Source of the DNA: an uncultured archaeon
GTDB lineage: Archaea > Halobacteriota > Methanosarcinia > Methanosarcinales > Methanoperedenaceae
DNA length: 64,000 nucleotides
Direction: 5' to 3'
NCBI GenBank assembly: GCA_902384525.1
Contig: CABMCA010000097.1
Coordinates: forward strand, 1-64,000
Shown piece by piece: positions 30,383-40,647 of the stretch; the first letter of the stretch is position 1; each line of letters opens with the position of its first letter. A model generated the notes under the pieces. It searched no databases. It was not told the origin of the DNA and was given only the letters and a program-made list of their open reading frames with translations. A program made the translations under genes and the position numbers.

Positions 30383-33300
30383 ATGTTTTTCCGGATCATG
30401 ATACTATTGGTTTTATTGATATTAACTGGGGCATCTGCGGCAGAGGAAGTCAGGTCTCCGGTTTGCCCTATAAGCTTCGGAAATTCGCCATGTGTCCTGA
30501 CAGGAACAAATTCTCCGGGTGTTCTGAGCGACTATGAGCAAGTTTACCTGAATATTTCTAATGGTTATTACATAGACGGCGCTAATTTTTATTATGCAGG
30601 AATGAACTACAAAAATAGTGAGATCGATCTATTCTCAAAGCGCTATAATATTGTTTCAATAGATACCTCAGATGCTGTATTAACTTATGATCTATATAAA
30701 TATGAAAATAATCTGCAGCTTCATACTGGAAAAGAACTTGCTTTAATGGATGGTTATGCCCTGGAATTGATTGACTCGGGAGAGAACAATGCGCTTTTTT
30801 ATTTGAAAAAAAATAATGAAATACTCGAAAAAGGATCGGTGGAAAGGGATCAAATTTTCTCCCATAAGATAACTGTAAATGGAAAAGAAGTCGAAATATT
30901 TCGAACAAAACTTTCAGGCATATTTGGGAACAGTACGACTATTAAAGATACATATCTCAGAGACATTTTAGTGATCAAGAATGGTGAATCTTCAGGGAAT
31001 TATGAAATAAATTTAAAAGATATTGATGGGGATAAGGATATCGATATAGTATATTCTCTGAAAAATAATTATCTGGACCTTCCTGATAACGGAAAAACTT
31101 CTATACTTGATACCTTTACCCTGAGAACATATCCTCTTTACGTTCCATTCTATCTATCATTTAAAAACATCAATCTGACAGGAAGTGATGATAAATTCCG
31201 GATATATTCCCTGAATAATAATCTCACTATGACGGTTCCATTATTTTTTAGTTTTCCTCCTGAAGGCTCAATAATAGCGTCTTCTGTGCCTGTCAGTATC
31301 AATACAAAGCCCAATATTACCTACAAGGGATCAAATTCAGCTATAAGCGAACTTAGAGAAGATCACACATTGTATACATTCTATATTTACACCAAAGGAA
31401 AAGTGGACTTGTCTGTGCAAAAGCAGGACATGAACTGGTACAACGGCTCGGATGCGCTTGAAATTAAACTTTACTCCGGGGAAAACAAATTGATAAAAAA
31501 TATTACTATCCCGGATGATGGGGACATGGGAAATAGACGCAGCCGTGGTATCGTCCAGAACGGTACTCTTAGATACACTCTCGAAGAGGGAATTTATAAA
31601 GTCACCATGAGTGGGGGCAATGATATCTTGATCCGGAGCATTAAACTAAATAGCGGTAGTATTGTGGTTCAAAATCCTTTCCTTGCAGGAGCACTTTACA
31701 CAAAAAATACAGGGTTTGATCTGTATACAAAGGCGGTCAAAGGCGATAGATTGGGATTTACTACCTACCATGAACAGGGCCTCCAGAAAGTGAACATATC
31801 CGGTGCCAGCTTTAATGGATCAGTTAATGTTGATATTGTCAACAAATGGTTTTACATTGACCTTCCCCCGGATAATGAACTTTATCATATTAAGGTTCCA
31901 AAAGGCGATCTCATAATAAACGCAAACAGCTACTTCTCTTTCTCAAATGATTCCTATTTTAGCACTTCATCTGTCGAATTAATGCCCTTAAAAAATAGCA
32001 TGGAATTGCTTCAAAAGAACAAAGTGGATTACGCAATCGTTCCATCAACCAATCCTTTTACTGGCTTATATCTCTATAAGATCAATACAGCAGCCAGTTT
32101 TAGTGTCCGCTCACCCAAGAGTCCGTGGACAGATTATACTATAGATACATGGTCTGCCCCAAATATATTTTATTTCGATCCTGATAAAAATAACACATGG
32201 GAATATTTGATCATCAATAACTCCGGAACGAATACTCTTAACAAAAATCGTTTAAAATACATAACTATGCAGAGCCAGGAAAATATTGGGTATCGTGGAA
32301 ATCTGTATAAAGTACTGTATGAGACTTCTTCTGAGATGATATTATCAAAAAAAATATCAGACCTTGAAAACAAAACATTGTATATTAATAAAGAATGGCA
32401 GGTAGGTGGAACATATACCCTTACTTTAAAAGACATTGATGAAGAAGAAAAACATGCTGTTATAGAACTCAAGAATTCAAATAAGCCAGTTAGCAGGCAG
32501 ATCGTTGCGAAGGGTAGTAAATTATATTACAATATATCCTTTAAAGAAAACGAGGTCATAATTTTCCAGAGTAAATTAGATGAAATCTTCCAGGGAGCAA
32601 ATAAAAGTTTTGTGAAACTTTCAGATGTAGAGCTTTATGATGAAAATATGACTGTAATAAAGAGCGGTGTATCTAAAGGCAATGAAACTGAACGCTTATA
32701 CGATTTTAATGGCGACGGGTATCAAGATATCGAAGTTACGCGGAATAGCAATTTTAATATTGATAAAAATTCAAGGAAAACATTATTTGATTCGTATTTG
32801 GATATGGTGGTTGAGTCGAACGGAAAGTTCTATCTTGAACGTAAGATTGTTTCAGCTCTGGCAGAAATCGGAACATTGAATATTGAGAAGAAATTGGATT
32901 ACACATTTGCATCCTTCTTCCCGGGGAACAATATGACAATCATTTTTCCTGATTTTGACATAACGGCTGTCATGATCAACGCTTCTATATTCATTGATCA
33001 GGTTGATATCTCCCTGAAAGAACTTAAAAATAGGCCGGATAACATAATAATTAACCCTGAAGGGATTGTTTATAAATACTTTTCAATGTCGCTGAATCCG
33101 GATAACCTTAAAAACGGAATTGTTGATTTTAGAGTAAATAGTTCATGGATGGCAAAAGAAAATATAAGCAATAACTCAATTTCATTGTATGTGTTTACTG
33201 AAGGTGAATGGGATGCTCTTCCTACTTATATCGTTGGAAGTGATGAGAAGTATGTATATTATTCATCAAATAGTTATGATTTTTCGGCTATATTTGCTAT

Positions 33301-33757
33301 TTCAGGCGGTGAAGCGTTAACACAAGATGCACTATTGCAGCTTCAACCTTCAATTGAACAAAATGATTTGAAAACTGATCTAAAAACAAAAAATCAATTT
33401 GAATATTACCAGCAAAATACAACAGAAACGACATCAACATCGAGCTATGATAACGATGGGAATAGTAATACAAGAGGTTTATCTCCAATTCTTTTGTTAG
33501 TTTCGACTGTTTTATCAGGATATTTTGTATTTAAGAAATTTGGATATCTAATAAATCGAAAAATTGTACTTTTTCTTTCAGAAGTAAGTTTTGAAGTTTT
33601 CAATTCACTGTTTATAACGTATTTACTACTGCTGCTAATAGAAACCATATGGGATAATTCCGTAGTTAAATATATAGATCTAAATTATTTAATGATGATT
33701 GTGTTTTTTATCGGGATCGTATCTTTATTCGGCAATAGAGATGTAAACAAAGCATAA
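30383..33757 (+). CDS. Large S-layer-like/PGF-pre-PGF exported protein
   Basis: Signal peptide; S-layer-like RSPVCPISFGNSPCVLTGTNSPGVLSDYEQVYLNISNGYYIDG; PGF-pre-PGF-like NSISLYVFTEGEWDALPTYIVGSDEKYVYYSSNSYDFSAIFAISG; C-terminal TMs. Confidence 0.7.
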   Translation: MFFRIMILLVLLILTGASAAEEVRSPVCPISFGNSPCVLTGTNSPGVLSDYEQVYLNISNGYYIDGANFYYAGMNYKNSEIDLFSKRYNIVSIDTSDAVLTYDLYKYENNLQLHTGKELALMDGYALELIDSGENNALFYLKKNNEILEKGSVERDQIFSHKITVNGKEVEIFRTKLSGIFGNSTTIKDTYLRDILVIKNGESSGNYEINLKDIDGDKDIDIVYSLKNNYLDLPDNGKTSILDTFTLRTYPLYVPFYLSFKNINLTGSDDKFRIYSLNNNLTMTVPLFFSFPPEGSIIASSVPVSINTKPNITYKGSNSAISELREDHTLYTFYIYTKGKVDLSVQKQDMNWYNGSDALEIKLYSGENKLIKNITIPDDGDMGNRRSRGIVQNGTLRYTLEEGIYKVTMSGGNDILIRSIKLNSGSIVVQNPFLAGALYTKNTGFDLYTKAVKGDRLGFTTYHEQGLQKVNISGASFNGSVNVDIVNKWFYIDLPPDNELYHIKVPKGDLIINANSYFSFSNDSYFSTSSVELMPLKNSMELLQKNKVDYAIVPSTNPFTGLYLYKINTAASFSVRSPKSPWTDYTIDTWSAPNIFYFDPDKNNTWEYLIINNSGTNTLNKNRLKYITMQSQENIGYRGNLYKVLYETSSEMILSKKISDLENKTLYINKEWQVGGTYTLTLKDIDEEEKHAVIELKNSNKPVSRQIVAKGSKLYYNISFKENEVIIFQSKLDEIFQGANKSFVKLSDVELYDENMTVIKSGVSKGNETERLYDFNGDGYQDIEVTRNSNFNIDKNSRKTLFDSYLDMVVESNGKFYLERKIVSALAEIGTLNIEKKLDYTFASFFPGNNMTIIFPDFDITAVMINASIFIDQVDISLKELKNRPDNIIINPEGIVYKYFSMSLNPDNLKNGIVDFRVNSSWMAKENISNNSISLYVFTEGEWDALPTYIVGSDEKYVYYSSNSYDFSAIFAISGGEALTQDALLQLQPSIEQNDLKTDLKTKNQFEYYQQNTTETTSTSSYDNDGNSNTRGLSPILLLVSTVLSGYFVFKKFGYLINRKIVLFLSEVSFEVFNSLFITYLLLLLIETIWDNSVVKYIDLNYLMMIVFFIGIVSLFGNRDVNKA

Positions 33758-33797
33758 ACTCCGGGGCAACAAAAAAAGATTAATAAGCGGAATATTA

Positions 33798-34100
33798 ATG
33801 GAAATAATAGAAATATTGCGGATAATTGCGGGTTCAATTTTTGTATTATTCATACCTGGCTTAGCCTGGAGCTTTATATTTTTTGGCAGGGATGAAATTG
33901 ATGTAATCGAACGAATCGCCCTTTCTTTTGGTCTGTCAATCGCTATTTTACCTCTCGTTGTTTTTTATCTCAGCTACTTGTTGGGGATCAGGATTACTCT
34001 TATTAACTCAACAATAATAATTCTGCTAATCACTTTAATACCTGCGGCCCTCTATATTGCAAAAAATTTGGGCGTGATTCCGGATAAACTGACCAGATGA
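33798..34100 (+). CDS. DUF1616-like membrane protein
   Basis: IAGSIFVLFIPGLAWSFIFFGRDEIDVIERIALSFGLSIAILPLVVFYLSYLLGI. Confidence 0.65.
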   Translation: MEIIEILRIIAGSIFVLFIPGLAWSFIFFGRDEIDVIERIALSFGLSIAILPLVVFYLSYLLGIRITLINSTIIILLITLIPAALYIAKNLGVIPDKLTR

Positions 34101-34238
34101 TCATTGGGATGGATTAGATCAAAATAAATAGGATTTTTTAACTGTATGGTAATGAGTTTATTTTATGATAATAACGATGATTATATATATGATGAGCATA
34201 AATCAATGATATCAATGATCTTTAAGGAGAAAAAAATA

Positions 34239-35552
34239 ATGGAATCATCAAAAAATCATAAAAAACAATTTTTTGAGAAGACCCTGATTACATTATTCAT
34301 TGTATCAATACTGATCATTTCCGGACCTGGACAGGCCATTTCTGTTTTTATTTCCGGTCTTGATCCTTCCTATTCCCAGGGCAACTCTGTCAATTTCACG
34401 ATGTTAATTACTATCAATGACCGGGATAAATTTGTCCCGATGAAAGACATTACTCTTAATATTACAGGAGCTAGAAGCTTCAATGGTACTTTTAGACTTG
34501 ACGGGACTCCGATATCCGGTGACCCCATTATCAGCATGATGCCAGTATCAACTCCTCAGCCATATCATTATGGATACGGCTATGGTTATGGATACGGCTA
34601 TGGTTATGGATACGGCTATGGTTATGGATACGGCTATGGATACGGATACGGCTATGGATACGGATACGGAGCCGGGGGCAGCGACGTCATATATAAATAT
34701 AATTTCTCAATAAATACAACTTCCCTGCCATTGGGCAGCTATACCGCAGTCGCAAGTCTTAACACCGGAAAGGCTGACACGAAGAAATCATTTGATTCGG
34801 CACCTGCAACTTTTGAGATCATACCTGTATTAGAAATACCTGCATTCGAAGTTGGTATTGATATTTTGGAGAACAAAATTAATCCCGGAAGCAATGGAGA
34901 GATCATAATAGCAATCTTATCAAATGCAACATTTAATGCCAGTGCTGAGGTAGATCCTTCAAGCGTCATAGTCACATTTGGTCAATCAGATGCAAAATTG
35001 AAAACGCCTTATTCTCAATTTAAAGATGTGAACAAAGATGGTTACCTCGATCTCCTTCTCCATTTCAAGATAAAGGAGACTGGAATTCAATGTGGAGATA
35101 CACAGGCAACCCTGATAGGAAAAACCATAACTGGATTGAATTTTATGGGTAATGATAGTTTTGTAACTATTGGTTGCGATAAACTCTACGCCAGCAACTG
35201 CGCAAACTGCCATGGGGTTCTGGCCAATTCGACCAAGCTCAATAGAACAGCGTTGAAGATCAATACTGCTATTAGTACAGTCCCTGCCATGAGTAATCTC
35301 TCGTCCCTTAGCCAGGCACAGATACAGGCGATTGCCGATGCGCTAGCAACACCAGACTCATCCTCCTGTACACTTTCGAACGGTAAGGCAGTGGATCTCA
35401 ATGGAGATGGTATCGTTGACATCTTGGATGCATCAAAATTGATCCTTAAATGGGGAACAAGCGACAGTGCATCGGATCTCAATGGTGATGGTATTGTTGA
35501 CTTCTCGGATGTATCAAAATTGATCCTTAAATGGGGCAAGGTGTGCACATAA
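34239..35552 (+). CDS. Secreted protein with Gly-Tyr repeat, c-type cytochrome motif and C-terminal dockerin
   Basis: SD AAGGAGA upstream; signal peptide; (GY)n; LYASNCANCHGVLAN (CXXCH 35199-35213); DLNGDGIVDILDASKLILKWGTSDSASDLNGDGIVDFSDVSKLILKWGKV. Confidence 0.85.
   Translation: MESSKNHKKQFFEKTLITLFIVSILIISGPGQAISVFISGLDPSYSQGNSVNFTMLITINDRDKFVPMKDITLNITGARSFNGTFRLDGTPISGDPIISMMPVSTPQPYHYGYGYGYGYGYGYGYGYGYGYGYGYGYGYGYGYGAGGSDVIYKYNFSINTTSLPLGSYTAVASLNTGKADTKKSFDSAPATFEIIPVLEIPAFEVGIDILENKINPGSNGEIIIAILSNATFNASAEVDPSSVIVTFGQSDAKLKTPYSQFKDVNKDGYLDLLLHFKIKETGIQCGDTQATLIGKTITGLNFMGNDSFVTIGCDKLYASNCANCHGVLANSTKLNRTALKINTAISTVPAMSNLSSLSQAQIQAIADALATPDSSSCTLSNGKAVDLNGDGIVDILDASKLILKWGTSDSASDLNGDGIVDFSDVSKLILKWGKVCT
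34567..34671 (+). repeat. In-frame tandem repeat of GGATACGGCTATGGTTAT and variants encoding poly(Gly-Tyr)
   Basis: Direct reading. Confidence 0.9.
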
Positions 35553-35602
35553 CGCATCAAATATCAAAGTTGGTGAAAAAATAGGAATTTATCCTTATTT
35601 TG

Positions 35603-37027
35603 TCATCTGCAAAACTCCACGAACGCTCCTGCAAAACCCGTATAAGAAGCCGCATGCAGGTGCGCATAGGCTGCCATTGTATTGTTGACAAGTATCCCAT
35701 CATACTCACCTTTTATTCCAATCCCGCGCTCAAGCTTAATTGCAAATTCAGTATCATCCGGCAGGTCAATTATCTCAGAATGGTGGAATTCATGACCGAT
35801 AAAAGAAGCTCCGGTTTTTCCTATCAAATTATCTTTAATGAAACTGCCGATATTATAACTTACAACCCTTTTATGCCCCATCAATGTCTTTCCGGGGAGT
35901 GCGCCTACCATTTTGAAAGTCCCGCTATTCATTTCTGCCATAGTATAATTTCCGCTTCCCGAAACATTTGTTGTGATCTCCCGGGTCAGGTACATCAGTC
36001 CGCCGCATTCTGCATAAATCGGAAGACCATCATTGGAAACCTGTTTTATTGCTTCACGCATGGAAATATTATTTTCGAGTTCATTTGTGAATAGTTCCGG
36101 ATAACCGCCCCCGATATACAACCCATCCACTTTTGGAAGGGTGCTGTCATTCACAGGACTGAAATATACAAGTTCGGCTCCTGCAAGTTCAAGCAATTCA
36201 AGGTTATCACGATAATAAAAATTAAATGCTTCATCAAGCGCCACACCGATCTTTATTTTGTTTTTTTGGGGATGCGCCCTGAATATTTTCTCCTCTGGTT
36301 TTTCAAGTTGTTCCGCAGAATTAGCGATCGAAATAAATCTATCGATGTCGATTCCTTCTTTTATGATCTCTTTTATCCGTCCCAGGTTTGCATCAAAATC
36401 CGCTACTCTTCGCCGTCCTTCCATAGCAGGGATCAAACCAAGATGCCTCATAGAGATCTTCATCGAGTCATTGCGGGGTATTACTCCGATGACCGGGGTA
36501 TTCGTATAAGTCTCAATCGCGATCTTTGCTTTCTCGGCATGTCGCTGGCTTCCGATGTTATTCAGGATCACACCAACAATATCAACTTCAGGGTCAAACG
36601 ACTTATAACCCGATACAAGCGCTGCGGTACTACGTGTAATGCTTCTTGCATTGATCGTAAGAATTACAGGGCATTTTAATATTTTGGCGATCTGTGCTGT
36701 GCTTCCGATGTCGCTTGTTGCTTCAAGCCCTTCAAAAAGACCACGTACACCTTCAATAACAGCAATATCAGCCCCCCTGGTTGCATGGGAAAAAACCTCA
36801 CAAACGGCTTCCTCTGACATTAAATAACCATCAAGGTTTCTTGAGAACCTGCCTGTAACTTCCGTATGGTAGCTGGGGTCTATGAAATCAAGACCGACTT
36901 TATAAGGCTGGACATTATAGCCCATATCCTTAAGAACCGACATTATGCCGATCGATATTGTTGTTTTTCCTGCGGATGAGCGGTCACCGGCGATAAGAAT
37001 TCGGGGGATATCTAATTTGTCGGTCAT
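35603..37027 (-). CDS. cfbB: CobB/CbiA-type amidase, likely Ni-sirohydrochlorin a,c-diamide synthase
   Basis: ILIAGDRSSAGKTTISIGIMSVL, GVRGLFEG, YIGGGYPELF, AECGGLMYLTREI; near cfbC/cfbD. Confidence 0.85.
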   Translation of the reverse strand: MTDKLDIPRILIAGDRSSAGKTTISIGIMSVLKDMGYNVQPYKVGLDFIDPSYHTEVTGRFSRNLDGYLMSEEAVCEVFSHATRGADIAVIEGVRGLFEGLEATSDIGSTAQIAKILKCPVILTINARSITRSTAALVSGYKSFDPEVDIVGVILNNIGSQRHAEKAKIAIETYTNTPVIGVIPRNDSMKISMRHLGLIPAMEGRRRVADFDANLGRIKEIIKEGIDIDRFISIANSAEQLEKPEEKIFRAHPQKNKIKIGVALDEAFNFYYRDNLELLELAGAELVYFSPVNDSTLPKVDGLYIGGGYPELFTNELENNISMREAIKQVSNDGLPIYAECGGLMYLTREITTNVSGSGNYTMAEMNSGTFKMVGALPGKTLMGHKRVVSYNIGSFIKDNLIGKTGASFIGHEFHHSEIIDLPDDTEFAIKLERGIGIKGEYDGILVNNTMAAYAHLHAASYTGFAGAFVEFCR

Positions 37028-37096
37028 TTTTTTTATCCTTTATATGGTCGTATCTTCTGTATATTCAAATAATGGTTGATGAACTCGAAAATTTAA

Positions 37097-37124
37097 CCGC
37101 AGATGAACGCAGATAAACGCAGAT
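37097..37124 (+). repeat. Short tandem repeat CCGCAGATGAACGCAGATAAACGCAGAT
   Basis: Three (A)ACGCAGAT-like units, intergenic. Confidence 0.6.
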
Positions 37125-37139
37125 TTGTTGTGTGGTTTA

Positions 37140-39176
37140 TTACATTGAATTTTCTTCATTGTCTTCTTGTGCCTCTCCCATTATGGATTCTAAACTGTGT
37201 TTAAAATCCTCCCATTGGTCATATGGTTTGATTTCATAAATATAGTTGCATGAGTAATTTCCTGTCAATTGATTTTCTTCCTTCAGTATGAATCCTTCAT
37301 TCAAAACCAAAGATAAGCGCTCCCAGTCATTATAAAAATACTCTTGCAAGAGCGGTATAATTTTTTTATACCAAATTGAAACCAAATTCTTTTTTGCATC
37401 TTCAGTTGTCAGTCCTTTGAGATTCAAAAAGTAACTGTGACCAATTTGGTGATCTCGATCTATTAGCGCTGTTATGCGATAATTGAGTTTTTCAAGTAAT
37501 TCTGCTAAATTAATCCCATCGATTGAGATTTCATCAAGTAACTCTAGGTTAGGCATCATTTCTTCGAAAGTGAATCTGCGGCGCAAAGCGATATCCAAGA
37601 GAGCAATGGAGCGATCAGCAGTGTTCATTGTGCCGATAATGTAGAGATTAGACGGAACACTGAATATCTCTTTGGAGTAAGGAAGTGTAGTTTTTAACCA
37701 ATTCTCAGCCCCGAATCTCTTGTCTTCTTCTACCAGCGTGATAAGCTCGCCAAATATTTTGGAGATGTTTCCTCGGTTGATTTCGTCAATTATAAGAACA
37801 TACGTCTTAGCAGTTTCTATCTTAAAGTTATTGGAATATATCTTGTTCAAAACATGTTCTTTCTTGGCTTCGTATCCAATATCCAAGTCATCAGCGCTCT
37901 CTATTTTGCTACTCAGATCTTTAAGATAAGCAACTATTGCATAAACATAACTTTCAACCCCACCTCCAACTCCCAGTTTTGTCCAGACATCATCAACTTT
38001 TTCTATTTGATCCCATTTCTCAAAAGTTTCTTTTAGGGGTTTTATAGATACTGGGTATTCGCTACCATTTTCAAGCCTTATTCTAATGTTCTTGTCAACT
38101 GAAAGTATTTCAAATGGTTTACCTATTTTTGTTTTTAATAAAAGCTCTTGATCATTAAATTTGTCAGTAAATTGTTTGAATGCTAATTCAAAGGTCCTAT
38201 CTACTTTTTCAATTTGATCCTTAATTAATTCATAAGCTGCCTCAAAACACATTTGTTTGAAAATACCATCTTTAACAGGATATTCAATTGAACCGTTTAA
38301 TTTACTTTCTGGCCTAATACCTTCAATAAAATCCTCATATGAATATGATTGATGAAACGTTATGAACCTGATTTGTTTTTTTTCGAGAAGTTTATTAAAT
38401 TCTTCCACAAGTTCTCGCCTTTCTTTACCGGAGCAATAATTAGTATCTTTATGATTAGTATCTTTATGGATAATTTCAAGTGCTTTGTTTATGGTTTCAT
38501 ATGTTTTCCCTGTTCCGGGTGGCCCGTAGAGAATTAAATTCAGATTTTTCCAGATCATACCTTCTACTTCCTTTTCTTCGATTATTTCGATCTCCGATTG
38601 ATGATGATATCTTTCCGAAGGATGCCTATATGTCTTACCAGCAAATTCCGGAAGTTTTCCTGTTTCATAAAAATTTATGATTTGTTTAACTTTTTCATCT
38701 TTTATCTTTAAGTAATAGTCTTTTAATATTCTCAGAGCATAGCTATTTTCAATGAATTTCGCCACTCTATAATACCCCTCCCAACGGACAATTTTTGGCT
38801 CAAATGGAATGGGCTCCCCTAACACATACGAAGTATTTTCATAATCCTCTACATCTGAAATAAAAATTAACCCTGAAAAATACAGTTCATTATCATCAGG
38901 GTGTCTTGTAACTAAAAAGAAGCATCTGTTTCTTACTACATTTTCTGAGTTAATAATACGGATGTAATGGTAACCATCCTCTAAGGAAAATGAACTACAA
39001 CACCCAGTTTCCCATTCATTTTCAAAACATTCTGAATGCTCGGGACAAATCTTGTTTGCATCCCTTTGTTCCATCGTACATGGTTTACGATGCTGATTAG
39101 GGCTGTAATTTATTCCACTAGTTACAATATTCTCTTTCTTTTCAGGTGATGGTATATTTTCACTATTCATAGACAT
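37140..39176 (-). CDS. McrB-like AAA+ restriction NTPase with cysteine-rich N-terminal region
   Basis: LILYGPPGTGKTYETINKALEII, ITFHQSYSYEDFIEGIRP, VLIIDEINRGNISKIFGELITLVEEDKR, NLYIIGTMNTADRSIALLDIALRRRF. Confidence 0.93.
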   Translation of the reverse strand: MSMNSENIPSPEKKENIVTSGINYSPNQHRKPCTMEQRDANKICPEHSECFENEWETGCCSSFSLEDGYHYIRIINSENVVRNRCFFLVTRHPDDNELYFSGLIFISDVEDYENTSYVLGEPIPFEPKIVRWEGYYRVAKFIENSYALRILKDYYLKIKDEKVKQIINFYETGKLPEFAGKTYRHPSERYHHQSEIEIIEEKEVEGMIWKNLNLILYGPPGTGKTYETINKALEIIHKDTNHKDTNYCSGKERRELVEEFNKLLEKKQIRFITFHQSYSYEDFIEGIRPESKLNGSIEYPVKDGIFKQMCFEAAYELIKDQIEKVDRTFELAFKQFTDKFNDQELLLKTKIGKPFEILSVDKNIRIRLENGSEYPVSIKPLKETFEKWDQIEKVDDVWTKLGVGGGVESYVYAIVAYLKDLSSKIESADDLDIGYEAKKEHVLNKIYSNNFKIETAKTYVLIIDEINRGNISKIFGELITLVEEDKRFGAENWLKTTLPYSKEIFSVPSNLYIIGTMNTADRSIALLDIALRRRFTFEEMMPNLELLDEISIDGINLAELLEKLNYRITALIDRDHQIGHSYFLNLKGLTTEDAKKNLVSIWYKKIIPLLQEYFYNDWERLSLVLNEGFILKEENQLTGNYSCNYIYEIKPYDQWEDFKHSLESIMGEAQEDNEENSM

Positions 39177-39252
39177 TTTCCGCTAGTATATCTTTCAAGC
39201 ATTTCTGAATATCATATTCATTCTTGCTCAAATCCCTCATATAATCATACAT
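39163..39252 (-). CDS. Micro-ORF (29 aa) bridging McrC-like and McrB-like genes
   Basis: MYDYMRDLSKNEYDIQKCLKDILAENVYE*; start overlaps the McrC stop, end overlaps the McrB start. Confidence 0.45.
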   Translation of the reverse strand: MYDYMRDLSKNEYDIQKCLKDILAENVYE

Positions 39253-40624
39253 TTATTCCATTATTATGGGATTTTCTTCCAACTATTATTCTATTTAGCT
39301 CATTAATAATTTTTAATACTTCTTTGGGCAAGTCTATACTTAAATTCACTGTTCTTACCTCAACTTCGGCATCTAACACATTCAATTTAAAGTTCTTTTG
39401 TATTGGTGTAATATTATTCACTTGTGGATATATCAAAACAACTCTCTGACATTTGTAAATCTGTGCATAGACCGCGGCCTGATACATATCTTCTTCTTTA
39501 ATTCCCTTTTTTCTCTCCTTGTCATTGAGGATTTTATATTTAGTATCAATAATTAAAGGCACTGTTCCATCCTTATTCTTAAAAATAATATCTGGCTCCA
39601 GCCTAAAAATGTCCTTTCCTTTATCATCTTTCGCAAGATATTTATGGCTCCCTCGCGCCTTCTCCAGAATATCGCAAAGTTCATATCCAGTTCCTCCCAA
39701 TATTCTCCCTCTATGTTCTTGAATGAACTTCGCAATAAATTTCTCAAACAATTTATTCATATCAAAAGTATAGGCAAAGGCATTAGTAGCACCCGCTTGA
39801 GTCTCAATGGCTTGATTTTCCAGAAAAAGCTTTGCCATATTGAAAAGAGGGCGGAATCTCTCGTTCAACCTTGTAAAGATTATCTGCTCTAAAACAGCAT
39901 TATTCAGAGCAGGAGGAAGGATAACTTCATCCATCCAGTCAGAGAGAATGGCTAATTGCTGGCGGTTGCTGGCATCCATTGATTGACATCTTATTTGAAT
40001 TGTTGCAAACTTCAAAACTTGATTCAAAAGATTATCCGGGCTGAATTCATCATATTGAACATAAAACCGATGCTTTTGGAAAGGATTAATATTAAGATGC
40101 TGTGAAATCAGCCACTTCCCTTTAAGGACTCCCAAATTTTCTTCATGGGTTATGTAGTTTCGAAAGATTCCACGTTTTAACGCTTCTTGAAGGTTTTTTG
40201 CATACAGAAAAGTCAGAATTTCAAACCAGTCGGCAGGCTTTTTATGCATTGCTGCGATATCATTTTCGTATGGTTTTAAATCAAATGCATATCTCAGTAG
40301 GAAAAGCAGATTTGTTCGCGCCGAATACACAGATTCTGCATCTTTGGCATCTGCCTTACCTGTTATATCAATCTTAGGAAGAATTTCGATTGAAAAATCT
40401 CCAATACGGACTATCCCAATCAGGTTAGTAGCTTTCAAGGCGCCATCTAAAAAATGAAATATTTTTGGCTTCTTATCCCCATAAAGTCTTTTCAGGATAA
40501 TCTGATGATCTTTTTGAAATCCACATTTTCTATCTTCCAAGTCTTTATACGTGCATTCTTGGTGTTCAAAAAGAGTTATTGTCCTTGGCGTATTTAAGAG
40601 CATCTTCACAATCCCTTTTATCAC
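39245..40624 (-). CDS. McrC-like restriction endonuclease component
   Basis: LIGIVRIGDFSIEILPKI; LEPDIIFKNKDGTVPLIIDTKYKIL (PD-D/ExK). Confidence 0.88.
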   Translation of the reverse strand: MIKGIVKMLLNTPRTITLFEHQECTYKDLEDRKCGFQKDHQIILKRLYGDKKPKIFHFLDGALKATNLIGIVRIGDFSIEILPKIDITGKADAKDAESVYSARTNLLFLLRYAFDLKPYENDIAAMHKKPADWFEILTFLYAKNLQEALKRGIFRNYITHEENLGVLKGKWLISQHLNINPFQKHRFYVQYDEFSPDNLLNQVLKFATIQIRCQSMDASNRQQLAILSDWMDEVILPPALNNAVLEQIIFTRLNERFRPLFNMAKLFLENQAIETQAGATNAFAYTFDMNKLFEKFIAKFIQEHRGRILGGTGYELCDILEKARGSHKYLAKDDKGKDIFRLEPDIIFKNKDGTVPLIIDTKYKILNDKERKKGIKEEDMYQAAVYAQIYKCQRVVLIYPQVNNITPIQKNFKLNVLDAEVEVRTVNLSIDLPKEVLKIINELNRIIVGRKSHNNGINV

Positions 40625-40647
40625 TCTACATCCAATATCTCTGGCTC

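Noticed and set aside
37097-37124. CGCAGAT tandem units as a CRISPR or binding array
   Set aside because: Only three short units; similar intergenic motifs are common in environmental genomes.
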